From an uncultured Geobacter sp. (GTDB taxonomy: Bacteria > Desulfobacterota > Desulfuromonadia > Geobacterales > Geobacteraceae): a stretch of DNA of 64,000 nt. This document shows, piece by piece, positions 34,358 through 44,260 of this stretch; the first letter of the stretch is position 1, and every line of letters begins with the position of its first letter. The notes beneath the pieces were generated by a model, which was not told where the DNA came from, made no database searches, and worked only from the letters and a program-made list of their open reading frames with translations. Position numbers and translations under genes: made by a program. The stretch spans positions 25,263 to 89,262 of the forward strand of contig CAIYDQ010000323.1 of assembly GCA_903925075.1 (NCBI GenBank), in the 5' to 3' direction.

Positions 34358-35844
34358 GCCAGCGCATCACCATCGACCCGATCACCCGCCTGGAGGGGCA
34401 CGGCAAGATCGAGATCTTTCTGGACGACGCCGGCGAGGTCTCCTCGGCCTATTTCCAGATCCCGGAACTGCGGGGCTTCGAGTCCTTTTGCGTCGGCCGC
34501 CAGGCCGAGGAGATGCCCAACATCACCAACCGCATCTGCGGGGTCTGCCCCGAGGCACACCACATGGCGGCCGTCAAGGCGGTGGAGGCGGCCTACGGCG
34601 TGGAGTGCCTCCCGGCGGCCAGGCGCATCCGCGAACTGATCTACATGGCTTTTTTCGTCACCGACCACACCACCCATTTCTACTGCCTGGGCGGTCCCGA
34701 CTTCATCGTCGGCCCCGACGCCCCTCCCTCTGAGCGAAACATCCTGGGGGTGATCCGCAAGGTGGGGCTCGACGTCGGCAAGCAGGTGATCGGCGCCCGC
34801 AAGAGAAACCACGAACTGATCAAGCAACTGGGAGGAAGGGGCGTGCATCTGTGCGGTGCCGTGCCGGGGGGGTGGGCCGTGCCGGTCACTTCCGGCCAGC
34901 GCGTCGAATTCCGCCAATGGGCGGAGGAAAACGTGCAATTCGCCAGGTTTTCCCTGCAGGCCTTCGAGGATATCGTCCTCAAGAACCCGGCCTATCTCGA
35001 TCTGGTCGTCTCCGACCTTTACCGTCACGAGACCCACAGCATGGGGACGGTGGACGCGAGCCTCGCGCCCGACTTCTACCACGGCAAGATCCGCGTGGTC
35101 GATACGCTGGGCAACGAGATCTCCCGCTACGACTCCCGGGATTACCTGGAGCATGTGGCCGAGCGGGTCGAGCCCTGGAGCTATCTGAAATCCCCCTACC
35201 TGAAAAAGATCGGCTGGCAGGGTTTCGTGGACGGCCAGCAAAGCGGGGTCTACCACGCCACGCCGCTGTCGCGCCTGAACGTGGCCGACCGCATGGCCAC
35301 CCCGCTGGCGCAGCAGGAGTTCGAACGCTTCTACCAGACCTTCGACGCCTGGGGCAAAGGGCCGGGGGGGCGCAACCTCCCGGTGCACAATCGGCTGGCG
35401 ACCCACTGGGCGCGGCTGATCGAGCTGCTCTACGCCTCGGAACGCATGTGCGAGCTGCTCGATCACCCCGAGATCTGCGACCCGCAGGTGCGGCAGGCGG
35501 TGCAGCCCCGGGCGGGGGTGGGGATCGGTTCGGTGGAGGCGCCCCGGGGGACGCTGACCCATCATTACCAGACCGACGAGCGCGGCGTGCTGCTCAAGGT
35601 CAACATGATCGTCGGCACCACCAACAACAACGCGGCCATGTCCATGTCGATCATGAAGGCCGCCAAGGGGCTGATCCACGGGGGGAAGCTCTCGGAGGGG
35701 ATCCTGAACCGGGTGGAAATGGCCTTCCGGCTCTACGACCCGTGCTGTTCCTGCGCGACCCACGCGCTGGGCAAGGCGCCCTTGGAGCTTTTGCTGCGCC
35801 AGGCCTGCGACGGCGCGATCGTCGATCGGGTGGTGCGGGGATGA
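34354..35844 (+). CDS. [NiFe]-hydrogenase large subunit, MvhA/HoxH-like
   Basis: MSQRITIDPITRLEGHGKIEIFLDDAG; NRICGVCPEAHHMAAVKAVE; C-term DPCCSCATHALGKAPLELLL. Start overlaps upstream stop. Confidence 0.92.
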   Translation: MSQRITIDPITRLEGHGKIEIFLDDAGEVSSAYFQIPELRGFESFCVGRQAEEMPNITNRICGVCPEAHHMAAVKAVEAAYGVECLPAARRIRELIYMAFFVTDHTTHFYCLGGPDFIVGPDAPPSERNILGVIRKVGLDVGKQVIGARKRNHELIKQLGGRGVHLCGAVPGGWAVPVTSGQRVEFRQWAEENVQFARFSLQAFEDIVLKNPAYLDLVVSDLYRHETHSMGTVDASLAPDFYHGKIRVVDTLGNEISRYDSRDYLEHVAERVEPWSYLKSPYLKKIGWQGFVDGQQSGVYHATPLSRLNVADRMATPLAQQEFERFYQTFDAWGKGPGGRNLPVHNRLATHWARLIELLYASERMCELLDHPEICDPQVRQAVQPRAGVGIGSVEAPRGTLTHHYQTDERGVLLKVNMIVGTTNNNAAMSMSIMKAAKGLIHGGKLSEGILNRVEMAFRLYDPCCSCATHALGKAPLELLLRQACDGAIVDRVVRG

Positions 35845-36323
35845 GCATGGTGGTGATCGGACTGGGATCGCCGTTTCTAAGCGACGACGGGGTCGGCCCG
35901 CGCGTGGTGCGGGAGCTTGCCTTGCGCCCCCTCCCCGGCGTCGACCTGGTCGAGGCGCACGCCGGCGGGCTTTTGCTGCTGGAGGAGCTGACGGGAGCGA
36001 AGCGGGCGGTGATCGTGGACGCGCTCCTGGACGGGCGCCGCGCCGCGGGCGAGATCGTGCTGGCGGGCTTCGCGGGGGGCACCTGCAACGCCGCCTGCAG
36101 CCATGACTGCACCCTCCCCGAAGCGCTCGCCATCGGCCGCGCCATGGGATTGGAGCTCCCCGCCGACCGCGACATCCACCTGGTCGGCATCGTCGCCCGC
36201 GACGTCGGCACCTTCAGCGAGACCCTGAGCGCGGAGGTCGCGGCGGCGCTGCAGCCCGCCTGCGACCTGGTCTGCACGCTACTTTCGGAGTCGCCACCCT
36301 TTATCTGTGCGGAGGCAGTATGA
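35841..36323 (+). CDS. Hydrogenase maturation endopeptidase (HycI/HoxW-like)
   Basis: MSMVVIGLGSPFLSDDGVGPRVVREL...VEAHAGGLLLLEELTGAKRAVIVDAL; overlaps both neighbours by 4 nt. Confidence 0.82.
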   Translation: MSMVVIGLGSPFLSDDGVGPRVVRELALRPLPGVDLVEAHAGGLLLLEELTGAKRAVIVDALLDGRRAAGEIVLAGFAGGTCNAACSHDCTLPEALAIGRAMGLELPADRDIHLVGIVARDVGTFSETLSAEVAAALQPACDLVCTLLSESPPFICAEAV

Positions 36324-38260
36324 GCGTATCAGCAAAGACCGCCGTGATCCTTTGTACCTGCAGCGGATTCATCAACGAGCGCATCGACTGGGAAAAGGTG
36401 CAGGCGCTGCTAGCCGGCCACCCCGCCAAGCCCCTCTTCAAGATCGACTCCCTGGCCTGCGGCGTGGACAACCTGGAGCAGTTGGTCCCCTGGCTGAGAA
36501 GCGAAAAGCCGCAACGGGTGGTGGTGGCGGCCTGTTCGCCCCGCGAGCACGAGGGGACCTTTCGCAAGCTTTTGGCCGACGCCGGCATCAACCCCTATTT
36601 CTTGCAGATGGTGAACGTGCGCGAGCAGATTTCCTGGGTGACCGCCGCCCCTCAGGCGGCAACGGCGAAGGCGGCCCGCTTGCTGGCCGGCGCTCTCAGC
36701 CGCGTGCAGCGCCACCAGCCGCTGGAGGCGCGCAGCGTGCCGGTCCGCACCGAGGTCGCCGTCATCGGCGCCGGCCCGGCCGGCATGCAGGCGGCGCTCA
36801 CCCTGGCCAAAGCCGGCCGCAAGGTGACCTTGATCGAGCGCGAGCCCTTCATCGGCGGGCTGCCGGTGCGCTTCGAGGAGCTGTTTCCCAACATGGAGTG
36901 CGGTCCCTGCCTGCTGGAGCCGGTGATGGGCGAGCTGCTGCACGGCCCGGAGAGCGGCCAAGTCCAGCTCTTGACCCTGGCCGAGGTGACCGGGGTGAAG
37001 GGAGGTTTCGGCAACTGGTCGTTGACCGTCCGGCAACGGGCGCGCTACATCGACGCCGAGCTCTGCATCGGCTGCATGATCTGCGCGGAGGTCTGCCCGC
37101 AGCGGCGCCCCAACGGCTGGAACGCCAGCGGCGAAATGGCCGCGGTGGACGTCCCCTTCGCCGGCGCGCTCCCGAACCTGCCGCACATCGACGCCGACGT
37201 TTGCCTCCGGCTTAACGGGAGCGAGGAGTGCGCGGCCTGCCAGGCGGAATGCCCGGTGGAAGGCTCGCTGCGCTTCGACCAGGAGGAGCGCGAGTACGGC
37301 ATCGACGCCGGGGCGATCATCGTGGCCAGCGGCGCCGTCGAGCTGCAGGAAATCCCGGCGCCCTTCGCCGGCCTGGCCGACGTGCACACCGCCTACTCCT
37401 TCGAGCGGCTGCTGGCCATGAACGGCCCCAGCGGCGGCGAGCTTTTGGGCGAGAACGGCTCCGCGCCCAAGTCCCTGGCCATCGTGCAGTGCGCCGGCTC
37501 CCTGGACCCGGACGGGATCTCCTACTGCAGCGGCACCTGCTGCCGCACCGCGCTGAAGTACGCGCACCTGGTCCTGGGCAAGGCCCCGGGGATCGCCGTC
37601 AGCCGGCTTTTCCGCGAGCAGTCGGCGCCGGGCGTGGATGCCGGCCGGCAGTTCCACCACGGCCAGGAGGGTGGCGTCCGTTACCGCTCCTTCGCCGAGC
37701 TGGCCGTCGAGAACGGCCCCGGCGGCAGAACCATCTCGGTAGCCGGCGGGGCGAGCGTCGCCGCCGAGATGATCGTGCTCTGCCGCCCGATCGTGCCGGG
37801 CGACGGCACCGCCGCCCTCGCCCGACTGCTGGAGCTGGACCGCGACCAGGGCGGGTTCATCGCGCAATCGCACCCGCTTTCCGGCTCCTGCGCCTCGCCC
37901 TTGAAAGGGGTCTATCTGGCCGGCGCCTGCCGGGGGCCGGGCGACATCCGCGAAGCCTTCGCCACCGGCACCGCCGCCGCCGGCTTGGCGCTCTCCGAGC
38001 TGGTCGAAGGGCGCGACCTGATCGTCGACCCCCAGGTCGCGTCGGTGGAGCCAAGCCTGTGCGCCGGCTGCAAGAGCTGCCTGCAACTTTGTCCCTACAA
38101 GGCGATCTCGTGGGACGGCGCGGAAAAAAGGGCCGCCGTCGCCGACCTGCTCTGCCGGGGATGCGGCACCTGCGTGGCCGCCTGTCCGGCCGGCGCCATC
38201 ACCGGGCGGGGATTTTCGCGCGACATGTTGCGCGCCGAGCTAGAGGGGGTACTTTCATGA
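36320..38260 (+). CDS. HdrA-like FAD/Fe-S protein
   Basis: CTCSGFINERIDWEKV; AVIGAGPAGMQAALTLAKAGRKVTLIERE; CIGCMICAEVCPQ; CAGCKSCLQLCPYKAI; CRGCGTCVAACPAGAI. Confidence 0.87.
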   Translation: MSVSAKTAVILCTCSGFINERIDWEKVQALLAGHPAKPLFKIDSLACGVDNLEQLVPWLRSEKPQRVVVAACSPREHEGTFRKLLADAGINPYFLQMVNVREQISWVTAAPQAATAKAARLLAGALSRVQRHQPLEARSVPVRTEVAVIGAGPAGMQAALTLAKAGRKVTLIEREPFIGGLPVRFEELFPNMECGPCLLEPVMGELLHGPESGQVQLLTLAEVTGVKGGFGNWSLTVRQRARYIDAELCIGCMICAEVCPQRRPNGWNASGEMAAVDVPFAGALPNLPHIDADVCLRLNGSEECAACQAECPVEGSLRFDQEEREYGIDAGAIIVASGAVELQEIPAPFAGLADVHTAYSFERLLAMNGPSGGELLGENGSAPKSLAIVQCAGSLDPDGISYCSGTCCRTALKYAHLVLGKAPGIAVSRLFREQSAPGVDAGRQFHHGQEGGVRYRSFAELAVENGPGGRTISVAGGASVAAEMIVLCRPIVPGDGTAALARLLELDRDQGGFIAQSHPLSGSCASPLKGVYLAGACRGPGDIREAFATGTAAAGLALSELVEGRDLIVDPQVASVEPSLCAGCKSCLQLCPYKAISWDGAEKRAAVADLLCRGCGTCVAACPAGAITGRGFSRDMLRAELEGVLS

Positions 38261-38706
38261 GCTGCCAGACGACCGCACAGGCCGCGGAGCTGCCCAAGGT
38301 AAACGAGTCGGGCGCCGGGGAGAAGAATCCGAAGGTGGTGGCCTTTCTTTGCAACTGGTGCTCCTACGCCGGCGCAGACAAAGCCGGAGCCAGTCAGCTA
38401 CCGGTGCCGCAGGAGCTCTCCGTCATCCGCGTCATGTGCTCCGGGCGCCTGGAGCCGACCCTGATTCTGGAGGCCATTCAAAAAGGGGCCGACGGCGTCA
38501 TGGTGCTCGCCTGCCATCCCGGCGACTGCCATTACAAAGAGGGCAATCTGCGCGCCTTCTGCCGGGCCGAACTGCTTGAGCGGATGCTCCCTCAACTGGG
38601 GGTCGACCCGCGTCGTTTCAGCTTCGACTACGTCTCGGCCGCCGAGGCGGAAAAGTTCTCGCGGATAACGACCGAATTCGTGGAGCGCGTTCGCTCTTTG
38701 GGGTGA
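38257..38706 (+). CDS. MvhD-like hydrogenase delta subunit
   Basis: VVAFLCNWCSYAGADKAG...IRVMCSGRLEPTLILEAIQKGADGVMVLACHPGDCHYKEGN. Confidence 0.88.
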   Translation: MSCQTTAQAAELPKVNESGAGEKNPKVVAFLCNWCSYAGADKAGASQLPVPQELSVIRVMCSGRLEPTLILEAIQKGADGVMVLACHPGDCHYKEGNLRAFCRAELLERMLPQLGVDPRRFSFDYVSAAEAEKFSRITTEFVERVRSLG

Positions 38707-38716
38707 GTCGTGCGGT

Positions 38717-39556
38717 TCAGCGCAGGAAAAGGTGATGGCGCTCCGAAAATTCATAGGCGCGCTTCACCCTGGTGAGGAGGGTCGTTTCCTTGATCGGCTT
38801 GGTGATGAAATCGAAAAAGCCCTTTTCGAAAGCCTGTTCCTCGGCGGCAATGCTGGAGATGCCGGCAATGAGAATGACCGGAATCTGCTTGGTTTCCGGC
38901 ACCGATTGCAGGGCGTACAGCAACCCGAAGCCGTCCAGCTTCGGCATCTCCATATCCGTCAGCACCACGTGCGGCTTCTTGCTGATCACCTCTTTGTAGG
39001 CGTCGAGTCCGTCTACCGCGGTGATCACGTGATACTGCTTCGACAAAGCGTTCTTCATGTACTTCAAGACCGCTTCATTATCCTCGACCACCAGAACCGT
39101 CTTTTCGGTGGGCTCGATCGACTCTTTGCCGAAATAATGTTTGCAGATCGCCTTCTTGATCTCGTGCTTGGTGCTTACGTACAAATAAACGGATAAGCTG
39201 TTGTTGGCCGCGATGTTGTTGGCGATTTTGGTGCAGGTCGGGTCGGCTATCGCCATGGCGAGTTTGTCCCCCTCTATTTTCAGAGGAAACAGCATGTTCT
39301 CCAAAGCGACCTCGGCGGTCATTACATTGAGCACTTCCGTCGAGAAGCTCATTTTGGAGAGATCCAGCAGCATTTTCAGCCCAAACTGCACGGCGAGGGC
39401 CTGAGCCAGTTCTTTTTCGGAGATCAAGCCCATCTCTTCCAGCAGGACCCCGAATCTTTTCCCCCGCGTGTTTGCTATGTCGACGACTCTTTCCACCGTC
39501 TTCTGACAGAGCAATTGGTTTTCGATCAAGATGTCGCCAAGCTTTTTCGCCCGCAT
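38717..39556 (-). CDS. MshEN/GspE-N-like domain fused to REC (paralog 1)
   Basis: MRAKKLGDILIENQLLCQKTVERVVDIANTRGKRFGVLLEEMGLISEKELAQALAVQFGLK...; REC VLVVEDNEAVLKYMKNAL..VVLTDMEMPKLDGFGLLYAL. Confidence 0.82.
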   Translation of the reverse strand: MRAKKLGDILIENQLLCQKTVERVVDIANTRGKRFGVLLEEMGLISEKELAQALAVQFGLKMLLDLSKMSFSTEVLNVMTAEVALENMLFPLKIEGDKLAMAIADPTCTKIANNIAANNSLSVYLYVSTKHEIKKAICKHYFGKESIEPTEKTVLVVEDNEAVLKYMKNALSKQYHVITAVDGLDAYKEVISKKPHVVLTDMEMPKLDGFGLLYALQSVPETKQIPVILIAGISSIAAEEQAFEKGFFDFITKPIKETTLLTRVKRAYEFSERHHLFLR

Positions 39557-39788
39557 ACTGTTCCCGTTATTCCACAAACTTTAAAATCATAGAGGTTTAA
39601 CAAGCTTAATTACCTTGTGCTGCTTTTAATACTACACTGGCTCCGTTAATTCTGTCAATCGGGAAGAGATGCCAGGAAGCGGCAGGTCAAACGCGCACTC
39701 CTCGGTCTTGATTTTTTTTGTGACTTTTGTGCCTTTTTGTGGCAATGAACTGCCGTATTCAGGTTTATGCACCCCCCGTGAAAACGGC

Positions 39789-39828
39789 AACGCCCTTTCG
39801 GATCGGATACCGAAAGGGCGTTGTTTTT
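39789..39828. terminator. Strong hairpin terminator
   Basis: AACGCCCTTTCGG-atcggata-CCGAAAGGGCGTT-GTTTTT. Confidence 0.75.
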
Positions 39829-39864
39829 GGATCTCTTCCGCTCGGGCTTTCGCCGGGCGAGGCG

Positions 39865-41403
39865 TTACTTATCGTCGCAGGTGAAGTTCGATTCGATACG
39901 ACGGTTGCGCTCTTTGCCGGCCTTGGTCTTGTTGTCGGCGATCGGTCTGGTGGGGCCAAAACCGACGGCTTTAATGCGATTGGGAGCCACCCCGAACTTG
40001 TTGATCAGGTAGCTGCGCACGCTCTCCGCTCGCCGCTGCGAAAGCTTCATATTGGCCTGCTTGCTCCCTGCACTGTCGGTATGCCCCTCGATTACGCCCG
40101 CAGCCTTGGGGTATTCAGCCAGGAAATCGGCCAATTTTTTCAGTTCGCCGTGATATTGAGGCTTGATGATCGCCTTGTTGGTGTCGAAGCGAACGTTGAT
40201 CACCGCCGGGCGGCAAAGTACGGCAACCGCCGCCGGAGCCGCCGGCTGGGCGACTTCCATCATCGGAGCCGGCAAAAGTACCGCGACCGTTGCCCCGCTC
40301 GTCGCCACGCCACCGGCGCCACTGCAGGTCAGCAGGTACGCGGTCGTGTCGGCCGGTGCGACCTTCACGGAGCCTTGCGGCTGCACGGCACCGATTCCCG
40401 GTTGTATCTGGCAGGCGTCGGCGTACTCCGAACTCCAGGTCAAGGTCGCGGATTGCCCCTTGTCGATGGACCCGGGGAGAGCGGTCAGCTTATCCGTGGG
40501 AGCCGACGGCGCCGGAGCGGTTACCAAGAGCTCCGCCGCGCTTTTGGCCGAACCGCCGGCGCCGCTGCAGGTGAGGGAATAGGAAGTGCTGTCGGCAGGC
40601 CTGACCGTTACCGTGCCTTGCGGCTGAACCATGCCGATTCCCGGTTGAATCTCGCAGTTGTCGGCGTTTTGGGAACTCCAGGTCAACATCGCGGCCTCGC
40701 CCTTGACGATGGCGCCGGGCGCCACGGTGAGATCGGCCGCGGGAGTCGGCGGGGCCGGGGGCGGTTCCGGCGCAGGTTTTTGTACCGGCGCAGGCTCCGC
40801 AATCGCGGCCGCGGCCACCGGGGCGGGCTTGCCGCCGAAGAGGAAACTCAGGCCGGCGCTGTATTCCCAGTTGAACTTGGTGTTTCTCGGCTGCTCCATT
40901 ACGAACAACTGCCGGGCGTCGCCGCGCAAGGCGAGGGAGTCGGTCAGGAAGTACTTCACTCCCCCCCCCGCGTTCAAGGTGACGTCGGTGACTCTGCGCC
41001 CTGCGGTAAGGCCGTCGCTGCCGCGGCCGTTGGTGATGCCGCCGCCGTGGCCGTAGGTGATGCCGCCCACGCCTGCGGCGAGATAGGGCACCAACGGCCC
41101 CTTCGGCAGGAAGTTGTAGAGTGCGTCCAAGCGGTAGGACAGGGCGTTGATGCTCGTCTTATTGAGCGTGCCCTTGGTGGCCAGGAAATCGGCGACGCCC
41201 TCCGCTTCCCAATTGTCGGTCAAATCGTAGCCCAGGCGCAGCCCGAAAACCGGAGCGGTTTCCAGATGTTGAACTCCGCCGAAAGTGTAGCCGCCGACAA
41301 AGGGCGACACGGAAAACGCGCCTTCCCTTTCCCCGGCGACAGCGGTCGATGCCATCACCATAGCCGCGCCGCACGCCAACATACTTGTGACAATCTTTTT
41401 CAT
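39865..41403 (-). CDS. OmpA-family outer membrane protein: beta-barrel, proline-rich linker, two Ig-like repeats, OmpA C-terminal domain
   Basis: Signal MKKIVTSMLACGAAMVMASTAVAG; repeats TWSSQNADNCEIQPGIGMVQPQGTVTVRPADSTSYSLTCSGAGG / TWSSEYADACQIQPGIGAVQPQGSVKVAPADTTAYLLTCSGAGG; GVIEGHTDSAGSKQANMKLSQRRAESVRSYLI. Confidence 0.88.
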   Translation of the reverse strand: MKKIVTSMLACGAAMVMASTAVAGEREGAFSVSPFVGGYTFGGVQHLETAPVFGLRLGYDLTDNWEAEGVADFLATKGTLNKTSINALSYRLDALYNFLPKGPLVPYLAAGVGGITYGHGGGITNGRGSDGLTAGRRVTDVTLNAGGGVKYFLTDSLALRGDARQLFVMEQPRNTKFNWEYSAGLSFLFGGKPAPVAAAAIAEPAPVQKPAPEPPPAPPTPAADLTVAPGAIVKGEAAMLTWSSQNADNCEIQPGIGMVQPQGTVTVRPADSTSYSLTCSGAGGSAKSAAELLVTAPAPSAPTDKLTALPGSIDKGQSATLTWSSEYADACQIQPGIGAVQPQGSVKVAPADTTAYLLTCSGAGGVATSGATVAVLLPAPMMEVAQPAAPAAVAVLCRPAVINVRFDTNKAIIKPQYHGELKKLADFLAEYPKAAGVIEGHTDSAGSKQANMKLSQRRAESVRSYLINKFGVAPNRIKAVGFGPTRPIADNKTKAGKERNRRIESNFTCDDK

Positions 41404-41485
41404 ACATCCTCCTTGTGATAAATTAACAACTGCTGCCCATAACCCGAGGTTAAACCAGGTCTATATCTGTGGCCCCGCCCTTCGG

Positions 41486-42403
41486 TCAAGTTGCCGGCTT
41501 CCGAGCGGTAAGATAGGCGACGCGATCGATGGAGACGGATTGGCCGGCTTCGACGGTCGGGCGCATGATCTGTTCGAAGAATTGCCGCTCCTCGTCGGAA
41601 AATCGTTCGGCGAGGATCACGCCCAGAGGCGGGGCTAACGGGTGCGGCGAAACGCCCAGAAACACCTCCCAGGTGGTGACGTCGGAGGGCGCGACGTCGA
41701 CATGGAGTTCCATGTGGATCTCGGCGAAGCCGGCGGCTTGCCCGAAACGGACCAGATCGCGCTCGGAATAGTTGGCAAGGGGAGAGGCGGCGATTTTCTC
41801 CAGCGAATCCGGAAACTGCGCGGCCTTCCAGCGATGCAAAAGAGGCAGGAAACGGTCGGGATTCTCAGGGGGTTGTCCATCGACAATCGTTTTCAAGGCG
41901 AGCGCCGCGTAGGCCTCGTCCTGATGTATCGGCTCCACCATGGAGATCCGGCCGCCTGGCTTGAGAACGCGGTGGAATTCACGAAAAGCGGCGCCCTTGT
42001 CGTGCACGTAAGCCAGCACGGCGCGGGTGGTGACCACGTCCACCGACGCACCCTCGATCCCTTGGAGACTTTCGGCGCTCCCCTGCAAAAAAGTGCATTG
42101 GTCCCGGACGCCGCGCTCGACGGCCAGCGCCTCGGCATGATGGAGCATGGCTGCGGAGATGTCGGTAAGCAGCACGCGCAGCGAGGCTCCGATGCGGTCA
42201 ATGGCGCGGAAGGCGACCAGGCCTTCGCCGGCGCCGACGTCGATCAAGGTCATCCCCGGAGCCAGGCGCGCGCCGTCCAAAACTCGCTCAGCGTAGCGTT
42301 CGATAACCGGGCGAATAACCTGTTGGTAGGAGGGGTCGTCTGCATGGCGGCGGTACAGCAGCCAATCGGACCAAAGGTCCGAGTCTGGTTTGTTGCCGAT
42401 CAT
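41486..42403 (-). CDS. Class I SAM-dependent methyltransferase
   Basis: MIGNKPDSDLWSDWLLYRRHADD; MTLIDVGAGEGLVAFRAIDRIG; FREFHRVLKPGGRISMVEP. Confidence 0.82.
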   Translation of the reverse strand: MIGNKPDSDLWSDWLLYRRHADDPSYQQVIRPVIERYAERVLDGARLAPGMTLIDVGAGEGLVAFRAIDRIGASLRVLLTDISAAMLHHAEALAVERGVRDQCTFLQGSAESLQGIEGASVDVVTTRAVLAYVHDKGAAFREFHRVLKPGGRISMVEPIHQDEAYAALALKTIVDGQPPENPDRFLPLLHRWKAAQFPDSLEKIAASPLANYSERDLVRFGQAAGFAEIHMELHVDVAPSDVTTWEVFLGVSPHPLAPPLGVILAERFSDEERQFFEQIMRPTVEAGQSVSIDRVAYLTARKPAT

Positions 42404-42651
42404 GGCGTTGGCATCCTTGTCGCCGGCCTTTCGCCCGCGATGTTGTCCGCCGGCTGCTAAAGGCGCGGTCGCAAGCGAGCGTCCGTTCTTCAGCAATGGC
42501 AGAAAGCTCGTTAATATTTACTCCTAACGCGCCCAAAGGGCAACACATTTCCCGCGTGGGACAGCGGTCATCCGCCCACTGAGCAGGGCATATCGGTCCC
42601 GTTTTCGGCGGTAACTTCGCGTTTGCGCGGCTTTTAACTGCCGGCTCGATC

Positions 42652-42696
42652 AATAAAAAAAGCCCCTGAATCCTTTTCATAGGGTCAGGGGCTTTC
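42652..42696 (-). terminator. Terminator hairpin, family copy 1
   Basis: AAAAAAAGCCCCTGAATCC-ttttcata-GGGTCAGGGGCTTT. Confidence 0.85.
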
Positions 42697-42762
42697 CTCT
42701 TGGTCCTGACCAAGTGGAAGGGAGCCTAAAGTCAGGGGTCGGCAATCTTTTTGGATCATACC

Positions 42763-44016
42763 TTATTCGTGACGTAAGGCTGAGATCGGATTCAGTTGAG
42801 TGGCCTTCCAGGCCGGATAAAAGCCGAAGAAGACACCCACTCCGATCGCGAACAGCGGTGCGACGATCAGGGCTTCCAGGGGGATGGACATGGGCCATCC
42901 CAAGGTGTGACCTATGAGGAAAGAGCAGACTATGCCGACCAGGACTCCCAGGAGACCGCCGAAGAGGCACAAGAGGACGGCCTCTTCCAGGAACTGAATC
43001 CGTATGGCCCGTGTCGTGGCCCCGATGGCGAGACGTAAACCGATCTCCCTGGTGCGCTCGGTCACCGACACGAGCATCACGTTCATTATTCCGATCCCGC
43101 CCACCAGCAGGGCTATGGAAGCGACGCTGATGAGCAGAAGTGCGAGCGTCCGTTTGGCGGCAATCTGTGCCTTGATGATCTCTTCCGGGTGGCGGATGTT
43201 GAAATCGTCGTCCCTGCCCGGCAGGATACGATGCCGCTGGCGCAGTAGAGAGGTAATCTGGTCGATCGCCCCCCGGGTGTCTTCACGCGAGACGGCCGAA
43301 CACAAAATGTCGTCCAACCATAAGGATCCGGTTCCCCGCAGTTTCTTTTGCACGGTGGAATACGGCAAAATGACCGTGTCGTCTTGATCCTGTCCATTGC
43401 CTGACTGCCCTTTCGGTGCCAACACGCCAGTTACCCTGAACATCTCCTTGTTGATACGAAGTCTCCGGCCGACCGCCATATCCGCTCCGAAGATCTCCCG
43501 ACGTACCGTCTGTCCCAGCAGGCAAACATTGGCGGCATGTACTACGTCTTCGCCGGTGAATGCCGCCCCTTCCGCCAACTCCCAGCTTTTGATCGCCAGG
43601 AATTCCGGGGTAACGCCACGATAATGCGTCGTCCAGTTACGGTTGCCGGAGACGACCAGCAGGGTTCCGTCCACGTTTGGAGAAGCACTTTTAATGGTGG
43701 TCAGTTCGCTCCTGATTGCTAGCACGTCTCCCATGGTTAGGGAAGTCATGCCGTGGCTGCCGGAGCGCACCCCGTTCACATTTCGAGAACCTGCTTCGAT
43801 CTGAACAAGATTATCTCCCAAATTTTGGAGCATGAGTTCGGCACGCTGTGAACCGGCCGTGCCGATGGCTACCACACAAACTACAGCGGCTATACCGACG
43901 GTAATACCGATCGCCGATAGAGCGCTTCGCATTTTGTTTCGAGAAAGGGAGCGGAAGGACTCACGGCCGAAGAGATTTAGCAGGGCTTCAACGGCATTTT
44001 TGGTGATTTCGCGCAT
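42763..44016 (-). CDS. MacB-type ABC transporter permease (no ATPase or MFP neighbour)
   Basis: SLSRNKMRSALSAIGITVGIAAVVCVVAIGTAG; IALLVGGIGIMNVMLVSVTERTREIGLRLAIGATTRAIRIQFLEEAVLLCLFGGLLGVLVG. Confidence 0.87.
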   Translation of the reverse strand: MREITKNAVEALLNLFGRESFRSLSRNKMRSALSAIGITVGIAAVVCVVAIGTAGSQRAELMLQNLGDNLVQIEAGSRNVNGVRSGSHGMTSLTMGDVLAIRSELTTIKSASPNVDGTLLVVSGNRNWTTHYRGVTPEFLAIKSWELAEGAAFTGEDVVHAANVCLLGQTVRREIFGADMAVGRRLRINKEMFRVTGVLAPKGQSGNGQDQDDTVILPYSTVQKKLRGTGSLWLDDILCSAVSREDTRGAIDQITSLLRQRHRILPGRDDDFNIRHPEEIIKAQIAAKRTLALLLISVASIALLVGGIGIMNVMLVSVTERTREIGLRLAIGATTRAIRIQFLEEAVLLCLFGGLLGVLVGIVCSFLIGHTLGWPMSIPLEALIVAPLFAIGVGVFFGFYPAWKATQLNPISALRHE

Positions 44017-44260
44017 AGGGATCTTTGCAGGTTACGGGTATTGAGTTCACAATAGGCATCTTTGACAGGAAGAATAACCCTGAGGGATGCACGCTTGCCA
44101 AACTCTATATCAAACGTATCTGCCGTACAAGGGGGAAATGCCCTCTGTCTTTCCGATGAGATTCTTCACGGCTAACTCTGGGCTAACTCTCGTGGCGTAA
44201 AGTGATCTTCACGGTGGACGCCAACGCGCCCAACCGAATACCCAAACCAAGAGGACTCTG

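Noticed and set aside
34303-38086. Long minus-strand ORFs (34303..35763, 36410..38086) antisense to mvhA and hdrA
   Set aside because: Shadow ORFs; sense frames carry hydrogenase and HdrA cysteine motifs.
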